Shown here: in pieces, positions 7,841 through 15,777 of the stretch
How the letters are laid out: every line of letters begins with the position of its first letter
How positions within the stretch are numbered: the stretch's first letter is position 1
From: Chloroflexota bacterium
GTDB taxonomy: Bacteria; Chloroflexota; Anaerolineae; Aggregatilineales; Phototrophicaceae
Assembly (NCBI GenBank): GCA_023430545.1
Contig: JAEZAF010000172.1
Span: 1 to 36,631, forward strand
DNA: 36,631 nt
Direction of reading: 5' to 3'
Notes under the pieces: model-generated
The model's input: only the letters and a program-made list of their open reading frames with translations
The model's database searches: none
Told to the model about the DNA's origin: nothing
Position numbers and translations under genes: made by a program

Positions 7841-8860
7841 ATGCCTTTTCATCTTTATATCCTGAGACGCCTGCTGTTCGTCATCCCAACGCTGTTGGGG
7901 ATTACGCTTGTGGCCTTTATCATCGCGAATGCCGTTCCAGCAGATCCGGTGACCGCCAATCTGCCGCAGAACGCGCTCAACAACGAACGACTGGTGCAGG
8001 CCTTCCGCGAGCGATGGGGACTGGACAAGCCGCTGCATGAGCAGTACCTGACCTATATGGGCAACCTCCTGCAAGGCGATCTCGGCACGTCGATCAAGAC
8101 ACGCAAGCCCGTTGCCGAAGATCTGAAGCAGTTCTTCCCCGCGACACTCGAACTGGCGACCGCCGGCATCGTCTTCGGCATCCTGATCGGCGTCATCGTC
8201 GGCGTGGTCGCGGCGGTCTTTCCCAACAGCATCTTCGACTATATTGGCCGCATCTTCGCCCTGATTGGAGTCAGCGTACCAGTATTCGTACTGGCGCTGG
8301 TCGGATTACAGGTGCTTTACGCACAGTTGGGGTTGGTTGCTGGCCCCGGCAGGCTTAGCGTCAGGATGACCGCCCCTCCGTTCGTCACTGGTCTGTACAC
8401 CATCGACAGCCTGATGGCGGGACGACTGGACACCTTCCGTGATGCGGTGTCGCATCTGGTACTGCCCGCGCTGGTACTTGGCGTTTACGTCTCCGGTATC
8501 ATCGCCCGCATCACACGCTCATCGCTGATGGAAGTCCTGGGGATGGATTACATCCGCACGGCCCGCAGCAAAGGGATACGCGAATGGCGGGTGATCGGAC
8601 GGCATGGCCTCGCCAATGCGATGATCCCGGTCATCACGATCATCGGTCTATCTTACGGATCACTGCTTTCCGGCGCTGTGCTGACCGAGTCGATCTTCGC
8701 GTGGCCGGGGATCGGTCGCTATATGTTCCGAGCTTCCACCTCACAGGATTTCCCCGCGATTATGGGCGGCAGCATCCTGATCGCTACGATTTACGTAGGA
8801 GTGAACTTCTTCGTTGACATCCTCTACTATTTCTTCGACCCCCGTATCCGCGCCAGCTAG
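7841..8860 (+). CDS. ABC transporter permease, DppB/OppB type
   Basis: A 339-residue inner-membrane permease of the peptide/nickel ABC importer family. The N-terminus MPFHLYILRRLLFVIPTLLGITLVAFI and the following DPV...LNNERLVQAFRERWGLDKPLHEQYLTYM segment are characteristic of DppB. The cytoplasmic coupling (EAA) loop is recognisable as YIRTARSKGIREWRVIGRHGL, and the protein ends in YYFFDPRIR as usual. It works with the preceding binding protein and the next permease. No ribosome site of note precedes the ATG. The start of the second permease may overlap its 3' end. Confidence 0.93.
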   Translation: MPFHLYILRRLLFVIPTLLGITLVAFIIANAVPADPVTANLPQNALNNERLVQAFRERWGLDKPLHEQYLTYMGNLLQGDLGTSIKTRKPVAEDLKQFFPATLELATAGIVFGILIGVIVGVVAAVFPNSIFDYIGRIFALIGVSVPVFVLALVGLQVLYAQLGLVAGPGRLSVRMTAPPFVTGLYTIDSLMAGRLDTFRDAVSHLVLPALVLGVYVSGIIARITRSSLMEVLGMDYIRTARSKGIREWRVIGRHGLANAMIPVITIIGLSYGSLLSGAVLTESIFAWPGIGRYMFRASTSQDFPAIMGGSILIATIYVGVNFFVDILYYFFDPRIRAS

Positions 8861-9701
8861 CGCATCCGATATGCGCCAGCGTGCTGTGGCATTGCTGCGG
8901 CGCAGTCCACTGGTGATCATCGGGCTGGTGGTGCTGCTCGGTTGGCTGCTGATCACGCTGTTTGCAGGACAGCTTGCGCCGTTCGAACCGCTGGCGCAGA
9001 ACGTCAACCTTCGGCTTCAGGCTCCGGGTGATGTCTACCGCTTCGGTACAGATGAACTGGGCCGCGACATCTTCAGCCGTGTCCTCTATGGCAGCCGCCT
9101 GACGATCCCGGCAGGGATTGCTGTGGTCGTGATCGGCAGTATTATCGGCCTACTGGTCGGATCCGTGGCTGGCTTTGTAGGCGGGTTGTGGGACGAACTG
9201 CTGATGCGCCTCACTGAACTGTTCATGGCCTTTCCTACAATCATCCTCGCGCTGGCGATCACGGCGGCGCTGGGACCAGACCTGCGCAACGCGATCATCG
9301 CGCTGGTGGTGGTGTGGTGGCCGAGTTATGCCCGACTGGTGCGCGGTCTGGTAATGGAGATGAAATCGCGCGAATTCGTCGAAGGCGTGCGGGCCATCGG
9401 CGGGTCGGAGACTTACATCCTCTTCAGGACGGTCCTGCCCAACTGTCTGTCACCGGCGCTGGTGCTGGCGACGCTCGACATCGGCAGCGCTATCCTGACC
9501 TTTGCCGGACTGAGCTTCCTCGGATTAGGGGCCGACCCTGCATCGCCCGAATGGGGCCGCATGGTTTCGATTGGTATCGACTTCTTCGGGCAGTGGTGGA
9601 TGTGGCTGTTCCCCGGTGTCGCGATTGCCAGTCTGGTGATGGCGTTCAACTTCATCGGTGATGGCCTGCGCGATCTGCTGGACCCACGGATGCGGCGGTA
9701 G
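8814..9701 (+). CDS. ABC transporter permease, DppC/OppC type
   Basis: Second permease of the importer, up to 295 residues. It has the DppC pattern: a polar N-terminus, first helix LLRRSPLVIIGLVVLLGWLLITLF, then FGTDELGRDIFSRVLYGSRLTIPAG, an EAA-like loop EFVEGVRAIGGSETYILFRTVLPN, and the end DGLRDLLDPRMRR. The start is uncertain: a TTG at 8814 (with AGGAG about 12 bases upstream) overlaps dppB by 47 bases and gives a Ser/Thr/Ala-rich tail; an ATG at 8871 avoids the overlap and leaves a 276-residue protein. No DppD/DppF ATPase genes follow; the next sequence is repeat DNA, so the ATPase must come from elsewhere. Confidence 0.92.
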   Translation: MTSSTISSTPVSAPASASDMRQRAVALLRRSPLVIIGLVVLLGWLLITLFAGQLAPFEPLAQNVNLRLQAPGDVYRFGTDELGRDIFSRVLYGSRLTIPAGIAVVVIGSIIGLLVGSVAGFVGGLWDELLMRLTELFMAFPTIILALAITAALGPDLRNAIIALVVVWWPSYARLVRGLVMEMKSREFVEGVRAIGGSETYILFRTVLPNCLSPALVLATLDIGSAILTFAGLSFLGLGADPASPEWGRMVSIGIDFFGQWWMWLFPGVAIASLVMAFNFIGDGLRDLLDPRMRR

Positions 9702-9740
9702 GATTTCAGGTTTCCAGCCTCTGTGTTTTCGGCTTACAGC

Positions 9741-9788
9741 TTGTTGCAGCGGCGGCAGCAGCACAAAAAAAATGTGCTGCTGCTGCTG
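9741..9788 (+). repeat. Trinucleotide-stem palindrome after the importer operon
   Basis: GCAGCAGCACA (9755-9765) and TGTGCTGCTGC (9773-9783) pair perfectly around an A-rich loop; in RNA the stem can extend to about 17 pairs using G-U pairs with the neighbouring GCGGC and GCTGC. It begins about 50 bases after the permease stop and could end that transcript, although the T-run is short. It belongs to the same family as 1448-1470 and 26049-26073. Confidence 0.6.
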
Positions 9789-9811
9789 CATTTCCGCGCT
9801 GATCGAGATTC

Positions 9812-9852
9812 AATGTTAAGGTACCGGACCTCCAATTATAGCACGCATGTTC
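9812..9852 (+). repeat. Dispersed element copy B: near-palindrome plus GCAC-N4-GTTC
   Basis: AATGTTAAGGTACCGGACCT is followed by AATTATA and GCAC-GCAT-GTTC. Order and spacing match the copies at 1013-1054 (minus) and 26143-26185. The left block is the most diverged of the three. It lies 29 bases after the trinucleotide palindrome and 400 bases before the next gene. Confidence 0.5.
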
Positions 9853-9964
9853 GCATTCTGTTGGTTCGAATGTGGTTTGAGATGGTTGGTATCGTGTTCG
9901 GGTTTCAGAGGAAAGTGATAGTCTTGTACGAAATGGGCCAATAACGGGTTTAATCATCAGCACG

Positions 9965-10050
9965 CAGGTGCTCCCCTGCTGCGCAGGCGTGATCGCTATG
10001 GTGGGGCGATCCTACATAAGGATACGCGCTTTGGGGATGTCCAGCACCTG
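9965..10050 (+). ncRNA. Candidate structured RNA or riboswitch-like leader
   Basis: Outer arms CAGGTGCT (9965-9972) and AGCACCTG (10043-10050) pair over 8 bases, with CCCC/GGGG able to extend inward. Inside are CCTGC-TGC-GCAGG (9975-9987) and two mutually exclusive helices: GATCGC/GCGATC (9991-10011), or GCGATCCT with AGGAT-A-CGC (10006-10027). Alternative pairing is reminiscent of a regulatory leader. It lies about 200 bases before the secreted-protein gene and upstream of the likely promoter at 10153-10181, so if that promoter is used it is not part of the transcript. No known riboswitch class was recognised. Confidence 0.35.
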
Positions 10051-10152
10051 TGATCAACGCATCTCACACCTTCCCGTAACAAAAGCGAATTTTGTAAATT
10101 CCGCGTATAGAAGTCTGAAGATCTGTACACTTCTGACGTGAAATCAGATATT

Positions 10153-10181
10153 TTGTTTAGTATGTTCTATCAAAATATTGT
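10153..10181 (+). promoter_or_regulatory. Putative promoter of the large secreted protein gene
   Basis: TTGTTT (10153-10158) and TATTGT (10176-10181) are 17 bases apart in an A/T-rich stretch, about 70 bases before the ATG. Confidence 0.35.
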
Positions 10182-10196
10182 GCCAGCCACGGTCCA

Positions 10197-10228
10197 AACT
10201 CACTCAATGCAGATGCTGAGCGAGTTTT
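10197..10228 (+). promoter_or_regulatory. Leader hairpin with short T-run
   Basis: AACTC-A-CTCA (10197-10206) pairs with TGAG-C-GAGTT (10217-10226) with one mismatch, and TTTT follows the arm. It sits just before the ribosome site of the secreted-protein gene and might attenuate or stabilise its mRNA. Confidence 0.3.
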
Positions 10229-10251
10229 CGCTGATTAACGAGGGATAGTAA

Positions 10252-13200
10252 ATGAGGAACCGGATAAAATCACTCTTTTTCGTTTTATTTGCCGTGCTTT
10301 GTGTTGGTTTATTCAACGCTGGGACAGCACCTCTGTACGCGGCTTCTGGCAGCTTCGATGTCACGCCGGGGGCAATCTTTTCCGCCATCAAGACGCAGAA
10401 TAATGACCGGACGGTGACCATCACCAACACCACGGGTGCTGCGATTCAGATCAGCGGCCTGTCCATTAACAACCCAAAGTTCGCAACCGTAGGCGCAGCA
10501 CTTCCGATCAATATCGGCGGCGGCAGCAGCGTACAGGTGACACTTCGCTTTTCGCCCACTGCGGAAGGCGTGGAGACCGGCGTCCTGACCGTGACCGGGA
10601 CCGGCGGCAGCGAAACTGTACAGCTTCGCGGTCTGGGGACCGATGGGAGCGGCGGCACCAACGAACCCTCACTCCAGCTCATCTTCGATGCATGGGGTAT
10701 TGGGCTTTCTACGGGTGATGACGAGAAGTTCAGCACCACCATCCACAGCAATGCCGGTATTGCCAGTCAGGCGATGATCCCCGGATCAAGTGAGGTCAGC
10801 GCACCGGCCTTCCAGCGAGTGAATGCCGCGCAGCCGGTCACCATGCAGGTGCTGGCGCTTTACGGCGTCAACTCCAACCCGGATGTGCGCGTCGGCACTT
10901 ACACCCCCGGTGATCCCGACAGCAAGAATGAGCTGTTCACGATTGAGTGCTGCGGGGCGCAGACACTGGCTCCGACCGTCAGCGGTTCAACCAGCTTCTC
11001 ACCTTCTGGCAGCTTCAGCTTCTACTCGGTATGGCCTGGTTTCAGCGACCGGGTGGTATATCAGGAGTCCTTCCTGAACGAATGGGAAGGCAACGCCGCC
11101 AACCGCTACAAATATCGCGTTTACCCATTCCCGGGTGAAGCCAATGCCTACATCTACGCGGTCGAAGAATACAACACCGGTTTCGACTATAACGACATCG
11201 TGGTGATCGTGCGTAACGTCACCCCGACGACCAGCGCTGGCAGCCCGGGTATCGCCTTCGAAAACCGCGACTGGACGACCCTCAACAGCATCGGATATTC
11301 CGGCTTTAACTGGATGAACCGCTGGCTGACCTTCAACAAAATCCGTGATGATATCGCCGGTCTGGATGTCCATAAAAACGTGACACTGCGCATCCGCAAT
11401 ACCGGGACTTCGCCGATTACGGTCAGCAATATCAAGTTCGATGATCCGAGCAACTGGACCACGACTCAGCCGGTGCCGTTCAACATCCCGGTCAACGGCC
11501 ATCAGGATGTGACCGTACAGTACATCGAGACCAGCACCTACTCCGGTGCCCGTTTCGGCAAGATGTTCATCACCTCCAACGCACCCAACGAACCCTTTGC
11601 TGTGATCAATCTCGGCGCTGGCTTCCAGCAGAAGAAGGAAGGCCAGGACGAACTTCAGGCGCAGTTGATTGTCGATTCATTCGGCTTCAAGTCGGTAATT
11701 GGACGTATCCCTGCGGGGTCATACTTCCCGGCGGGTGAAGAGATCATGAACAAGTACTGGTCGCGTGCCGATGGCTCCAAGCCGATTTATGTACGTGAAC
11801 TGGCTGCGTTCCATGGCTGCTGCGGTCAGGCTGATACCCTGCGCATCAAGGAAAAAGCAGGCCCGAATCACACCCTGCTGGCTTCGGTTCAGCATGCAGG
11901 CATTGATGGCCAGTCCTATCTGCCGCGTAAAAATAACAGCGGCGGCCTGCCCGCTGAGATTCAACTTTCGCCTTCGACGTCCAACAAGTTCTATCTGGAA
12001 GTCAACACGGACTTTGAATCCTGCGAACCGAATGACAGTGCTGCATGCAGCAGTGCCAACCTGCATGGCCTGCGTATCTGGCCGGCACGTGATCCGCAGG
12101 GCAAGTTCATCCCGAATGCCTATATCTTCTCGATGGACTTCGTCGGCAATTCCAGCGTCAATTACGACTACAACGACAATGTCTACCTGATCACCAACAT
12201 CAAGCCCGAAATTCAGGATCAGCCTGATCTGGTGACGATGGTCAACAGCAATACACCCGCGACAGTCATCGGTGGTGTAGCGACCTTCCGCTTCGACGTG
12301 CGCAATATCAAGCCGTTCGTTGCGAACAATGTGAACTTCACTATCAACCTGCCCGCCAACGCGACCTTCGTTTCACAGTCGAACCCGAACTGCAATCACG
12401 TCGGCCAGCAGATTACCTGCAACTTCGGCAGCAATTTCCTGAATAATGATCAGACGATCTTTGTGGCACTTCAGGCCGCCAGCGGTGTCAGCATGACGGT
12501 GAATACTGCTCTGACGACATCGACCACCGAGATCAGGACGAATAACAACAACGTCTCGATGACACTGCCGATCCTGAGCGCACCGCAGGCACAGAACGAT
12601 GCCTACGCCGCCCAGCCGGATGCAGCCCTGACGGTGGACAGCTTTAGTGGTGTCCTGACGAACGACCTTTACGTCACTGCCCTGACTTCAGCAGTCTATG
12701 GTGCGCCGCGCAACGGTACGGTCACACTGAACGCCGACGGCTCATTCCTCTACACACCGAATGCAGGCTTCAACGGTCAGGACAGCTTCACCTATGTTGT
12801 TTCCGGCACGGATGGCACCGCTGACCTCGGCACGGTGAACGTCACCGTTGGCAGCGCGGCACTCAATCTGCTGGCTGATGGTAACTTCGAAGCCAAGCAG
12901 GACGGCATCGACAGCGGCTGGAAGGTCCAGAACGGCAGCAAAGACAAGTTCAAGTGCAGCAAGCCGAACAAGTCGGCTGTGGCTTACGAAGGCGAATGTG
13001 CCTTTAGCTTCAGCGGCGGCGCAGGCGAAAGCAGCAAGCTGTCACAGAACATCAAGAGTGATGCGCTGGTCGCAGGCCAGACCCTCGCACTGTCCGGCAT
13101 GTTCAAGGCAGAAGCCCTGCCTGAAGGTGCAGCACAGGTCCGCGTGAAGGTTGTCTACGCTGACGGAACGAAGGACAAGCAGTCGTTCGATCTGGCAGGC

Positions 13201-13422
13201 GGCAGCTATGACTACACGGCCTTTGCTCAGGACATCGCGATCAACGGCACCGTGAAGAAGGTCAAGCTGAGCATCACCTTCAATGGTGAGATCGGCAGCC
13301 TGTGGGCGGACTTCTTCTCGGCCACGGTCGGCGAACTGCGTACCGGTGAGGCTGGCTTCGGCACGACCGACACGCTCGGCCTGCCAGACGCGGCCCCCGG
13401 CTTCGGCAGCAATCAGCCGTAA
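10252..13422 (+). CDS. Large secreted multidomain protein with duplicated module, DUF11-like and carbohydrate-binding-like regions
   Basis: A 1056-residue exported protein. Residues 1-31 are a signal peptide. Regions by eye: 33-130 an Ig-like HYDIN/ASPM-type domain (TVTITNTTGAAIQISGL, VTLRFSPTAEG, GTLTV-like end); 138-323 and 467-650 two copies of an unnamed module, each with a CCG motif (233-235, 523-525) and ending NAYI-x-DYND-x-V; 330-457 a second HYDIN-like domain between them; 655-775 a DUF11-like domain (FRFDVRNIKP, INLPANATFVS, CNFG); 779-867 a cadherin/Big-like domain (NDAYAAQPDAALTV, GSFLYTPNAGFNGQDSFTYVV); 870-1028 a CBM4/9-like jelly-roll (NLLADGNFE, SGWKV). There is no LPXTG or PEP-CTERM tail. 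GAGGGA precedes the ATG. Role unknown; adhesion or glycan binding at the cell surface is plausible. Confidence 0.85.
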   Translation: MRNRIKSLFFVLFAVLCVGLFNAGTAPLYAASGSFDVTPGAIFSAIKTQNNDRTVTITNTTGAAIQISGLSINNPKFATVGAALPINIGGGSSVQVTLRFSPTAEGVETGVLTVTGTGGSETVQLRGLGTDGSGGTNEPSLQLIFDAWGIGLSTGDDEKFSTTIHSNAGIASQAMIPGSSEVSAPAFQRVNAAQPVTMQVLALYGVNSNPDVRVGTYTPGDPDSKNELFTIECCGAQTLAPTVSGSTSFSPSGSFSFYSVWPGFSDRVVYQESFLNEWEGNAANRYKYRVYPFPGEANAYIYAVEEYNTGFDYNDIVVIVRNVTPTTSAGSPGIAFENRDWTTLNSIGYSGFNWMNRWLTFNKIRDDIAGLDVHKNVTLRIRNTGTSPITVSNIKFDDPSNWTTTQPVPFNIPVNGHQDVTVQYIETSTYSGARFGKMFITSNAPNEPFAVINLGAGFQQKKEGQDELQAQLIVDSFGFKSVIGRIPAGSYFPAGEEIMNKYWSRADGSKPIYVRELAAFHGCCGQADTLRIKEKAGPNHTLLASVQHAGIDGQSYLPRKNNSGGLPAEIQLSPSTSNKFYLEVNTDFESCEPNDSAACSSANLHGLRIWPARDPQGKFIPNAYIFSMDFVGNSSVNYDYNDNVYLITNIKPEIQDQPDLVTMVNSNTPATVIGGVATFRFDVRNIKPFVANNVNFTINLPANATFVSQSNPNCNHVGQQITCNFGSNFLNNDQTIFVALQAASGVSMTVNTALTTSTTEIRTNNNNVSMTLPILSAPQAQNDAYAAQPDAALTVDSFSGVLTNDLYVTALTSAVYGAPRNGTVTLNADGSFLYTPNAGFNGQDSFTYVVSGTDGTADLGTVNVTVGSAALNLLADGNFEAKQDGIDSGWKVQNGSKDKFKCSKPNKSAVAYEGECAFSFSGGAGESSKLSQNIKSDALVAGQTLALSGMFKAEALPEGAAQVRVKVVYADGTKDKQSFDLAGGSYDYTAFAQDIAINGTVKKVKLSITFNGEIGSLWADFFSATVGELRTGEAGFGTTDTLGLPDAAPGFGSNQP

Positions 13423-13467
13423 GATTTACCCATCAAGGGCCGAACTTGTCCGGCCCCTACAATGTCA

Positions 13468-13510
13468 TAAACAGCAGGGACGCCTCTCGTCGGGGCGTCC
13501 CTGCTGTTTA
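13468..13510. terminator. Strong bidirectional terminator
   Basis: A perfect 17-bp stem with TAAACAGCAGGGACGCC as left arm and its complement as right arm surrounds a 9-base loop. It stands between the secreted-protein gene (stop 13422) and the convergent peptidase gene (stop 13557), and A/T bases flank both sides, so it can serve both transcripts. Confidence 0.8.
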
Positions 13511-13556
13511 TATCTGGTTCTGAACAGGGTTTTGAAAATTCAAACAACCTTCATCG

Positions 13557-14678
13557 CTAGCGAGGGATATGACGTGTGAGGATCTCGCAGCCGTCAGCGG
13601 TGATCAGCGCGGCATCTTCCAGACGCACACTGATCTCACCCGGCACATAGATCCCCGGCTCCAGCATGATCACCATCCCCGGCTGGAGTTTTTCGTTGTT
13701 ATACGGCACGATGCGTGGTGCTTCATGGCCTGCTACACCGACGCTGTGTCCGCTGTGATGGGGATAGACCGGATAACCAGCCTGCTCGATGAAGGCGCGC
13801 AGCTTTGTATCAATCTCGCTGGCGACTGCCCCCGGCTTCAGCAGTGACAAGCCGAAATCCAGCGCTTCCAGCACAATCCGATAGACTTCAGACTGGCGTG
13901 CGGTCGGCTCACTGACGAAGTAACTGCGGCAGCTATCGCTCCAGTAACCATTGTCGATGGTGCTGAGGTCGAGCGTCAGGCTGTCGCCGTCGCGCAGTGT
14001 GATGTCACCCGGCCAGCCGCCGATATTCGCTTCACGCGAACTTGAAACGCAGTCATTCCCCAGCGGGACGATATAGCCCAGACGGGTGTTAATCGCGCTG
14101 TGAATATCCATCCAAACGTCGATCTCGCGCTTTCCGGCCTGAAGGGACTGCTGTGCAATCTGGTGTCCGAGATCGGTCAGCGCGAAGTTGTGACGCAGTT
14201 TTATGAGTTCTTCTTCGGTCTTGATCATCCGCAGCGGCACCAGCCAGTCGTCGATCAGGATGGTCGATGCGCCATCAAGCGTGTGCAGCAGCGCGGCGGT
14301 CATCGTCCGCGCCTCAATGCCAATCGTCCCCGAACGGCTGTTGCCGGGGATCATGCCGCGAAAGGCGCTCACCAGACGGTCAACCGGCTGCATTGGGGCC
14401 TCAATGTCATAGGTGCTGTAAGTGACGATGGCGAGATCGTCGGATTTCAGCGGCTGGCACTGCGCCTCATAATTTCCCAGCACCAGCAGCGTATAATGAC
14501 CCGCCTCATACCAGACAAGCGACGGTCCGCCGGCGAAGACATGCGGCTGTCCCAGATGTTCGACCGGCGGCGCGAAACCAGTCAGCCATTTGACACTGTC
14601 CAGATAGGTGAAAAGCGCACGCTCGACGCCTCTGGATTGCAATAACTCATGCGTGCGCTGACGTTGGATCTGGTGCAT
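13557..14678 (-). CDS. M24 family metallopeptidase (Xaa-Pro aminopeptidase-like)
   Basis: A 373-residue pita-bread-fold peptidase or peptidase-like protein. All five metal ligands of family M24 are present: Asp237 and Asp248 (LDLSTIDNGYWSD), His311 (HHSGHSVG), Glu340 (MLEPGIY) and Glu354 (VRLEDAAL). Residues 1-150 form the creatinase-like N-terminal domain. The frame is open far upstream to 14915, overlapping the next gene, but the ATG at 14678 has GAGG at good distance (TTGAGGTTTTCA) and matches the family start. It lies 13 bases after a UlaG-like hydrolase gene and is probably cotranscribed with it. Likely cytoplasmic dipeptide or proline-peptide cleavage; the substrate is unknown. Confidence 0.92.
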   Translation of the reverse strand: MHQIQRQRTHELLQSRGVERALFTYLDSVKWLTGFAPPVEHLGQPHVFAGGPSLVWYEAGHYTLLVLGNYEAQCQPLKSDDLAIVTYSTYDIEAPMQPVDRLVSAFRGMIPGNSRSGTIGIEARTMTAALLHTLDGASTILIDDWLVPLRMIKTEEELIKLRHNFALTDLGHQIAQQSLQAGKREIDVWMDIHSAINTRLGYIVPLGNDCVSSSREANIGGWPGDITLRDGDSLTLDLSTIDNGYWSDSCRSYFVSEPTARQSEVYRIVLEALDFGLSLLKPGAVASEIDTKLRAFIEQAGYPVYPHHSGHSVGVAGHEAPRIVPYNNEKLQPGMVIMLEPGIYVPGEISVRLEDAALITADGCEILTRHIPR

Positions 14679-14691
14679 TGAAAACCTCAAT

Positions 14692-15546
14692 TCATGATGT
14701 GGTGCGCCAGGTGAAGCGCTCACCTGCCCGCAGAATCTGATACGGTAACATCTGTGCTTCGGCATGTTCGACGAAGGCCGCTTCATCTGCTGTGTTGAAC
14801 GTGAACAGATCGTAATGATGCGGGATGACCAACGCTGCCCCGATCTGTTTGCCGGTATAGACCGCATCCACAATGCCCATGTTGGGCGCGATGTCGTGCT
14901 GCATCCGCCAGACATCGGTGCCGTTGATCGGCAGGATCGCGATCTGCGGCTTCAGCGCTTTCAGCCGGTCAATCAGTCCATCGTAAAGCACGGTATCGCC
15001 GCTGTGATACAGCCGGATGCCATCGACGTCGAACACATAGCCGACATAACGATAGCCTTCCTCGTCACTCTGGTCGAGATCCGGATGCGCCGCCGGGATA
15101 CTATGGACGGTCAGCGGGCCAAGCTTCAGCGTTTCGGTGCCATCAGTCGTGATGATCCAGTCCTGCGGAATACCGCTGTCCAGTGCGTGCGACTTCACCT
15201 GCTTCGGTACGACCAGTTTCGCCTGTGGGGACGCAGCGACCAGGTCTTTCAGTGTCGCGCCATCCAGATGATCGCCATGCTCATGTGTGACAAAGACCCA
15301 CTGCGCATTGGTGATCTCACCGCCGCGAATGGGCGCTGCGGTCATGCGGATGTGCTTAACCTCAGCTTCATCGTTGTTCTCACTGAGCGCTTCGGACAGA
15401 TAGAGATCGATGTAAAATAATGCCGACGCGGTTTTTATGGCATATCCGCTTCCGCCCAGCCACCACAGACAGGCCTCACCGTGGGCTGGTGAAGCGGCAT
15501 TGATGTCATCCAGCAGAGCATGTCCCTGCAAAACCGGCTGTTTCAT
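14692..15546 (-). CDS. Metallo-beta-lactamase-fold hydrolase, UlaG-like
   Basis: A 284-residue metal-dependent hydrolase. The metal-binding signature THEHGDHLDG is at residues 87-96, preceded by WWLGGSGYAIKT and a YIDLYLSE strand, which match the UlaG (L-ascorbate-6-phosphate lactonase) branch. Further ligand motifs are PAAHPDLD and YHSGDTVLYDG, and the end has VIPHHYDLF. The frame reaches 15579, but the ATG at 15546 has GGTGGA about seven bases upstream and is preferred. No ascorbate-utilisation genes are near, so the UlaG reaction should not be assumed. It precedes the M24 peptidase gene in one likely operon. Confidence 0.88.
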   Translation of the reverse strand: MKQPVLQGHALLDDINAASPAHGEACLWWLGGSGYAIKTASALFYIDLYLSEALSENNDEAEVKHIRMTAAPIRGGEITNAQWVFVTHEHGDHLDGATLKDLVAASPQAKLVVPKQVKSHALDSGIPQDWIITTDGTETLKLGPLTVHSIPAAHPDLDQSDEEGYRYVGYVFDVDGIRLYHSGDTVLYDGLIDRLKALKPQIAILPINGTDVWRMQHDIAPNMGIVDAVYTGKQIGAALVIPHHYDLFTFNTADEAAFVEHAEAQMLPYQILRAGERFTWRTTS

Positions 15547-15692
15547 CGTAATCCACCCCTTCAAAACAGACTGAACCATTATGAGTTAAAGTCTCAAACC
15601 CAGCGTCATTTTAGCCGAGGCATTGAATCACCGGATGATTTCACGCCTAGAATCAGGTAAATTTCTGGGGCGTCTTTGCAGGCGTCACTTTC

Positions 15693-15721
15693 TTTACAAA
15701 GCACACGAACCCTATTAGACT
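15693..15721 (+). promoter_or_regulatory. Putative promoter of the ABC-2 exporter operon
   Basis: TTTACA (15693-15698) and TAGACT (15716-15721) are 17 bases apart, with the ATG at 15778 about 56 bases downstream. Confidence 0.4.
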
Positions 15722-15777
15722 TTCATGATCCATTCATCTGCGTACCCACCTCATACCCCATATACACCTGGAGTGCT

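Noticed and set aside
9965..10050. A tRNA or tRNA-like gene
   Set aside because: Several short helices around a closing stem, but no TTCGA-type T-loop, no recognisable anticodon arm and no CCA end.
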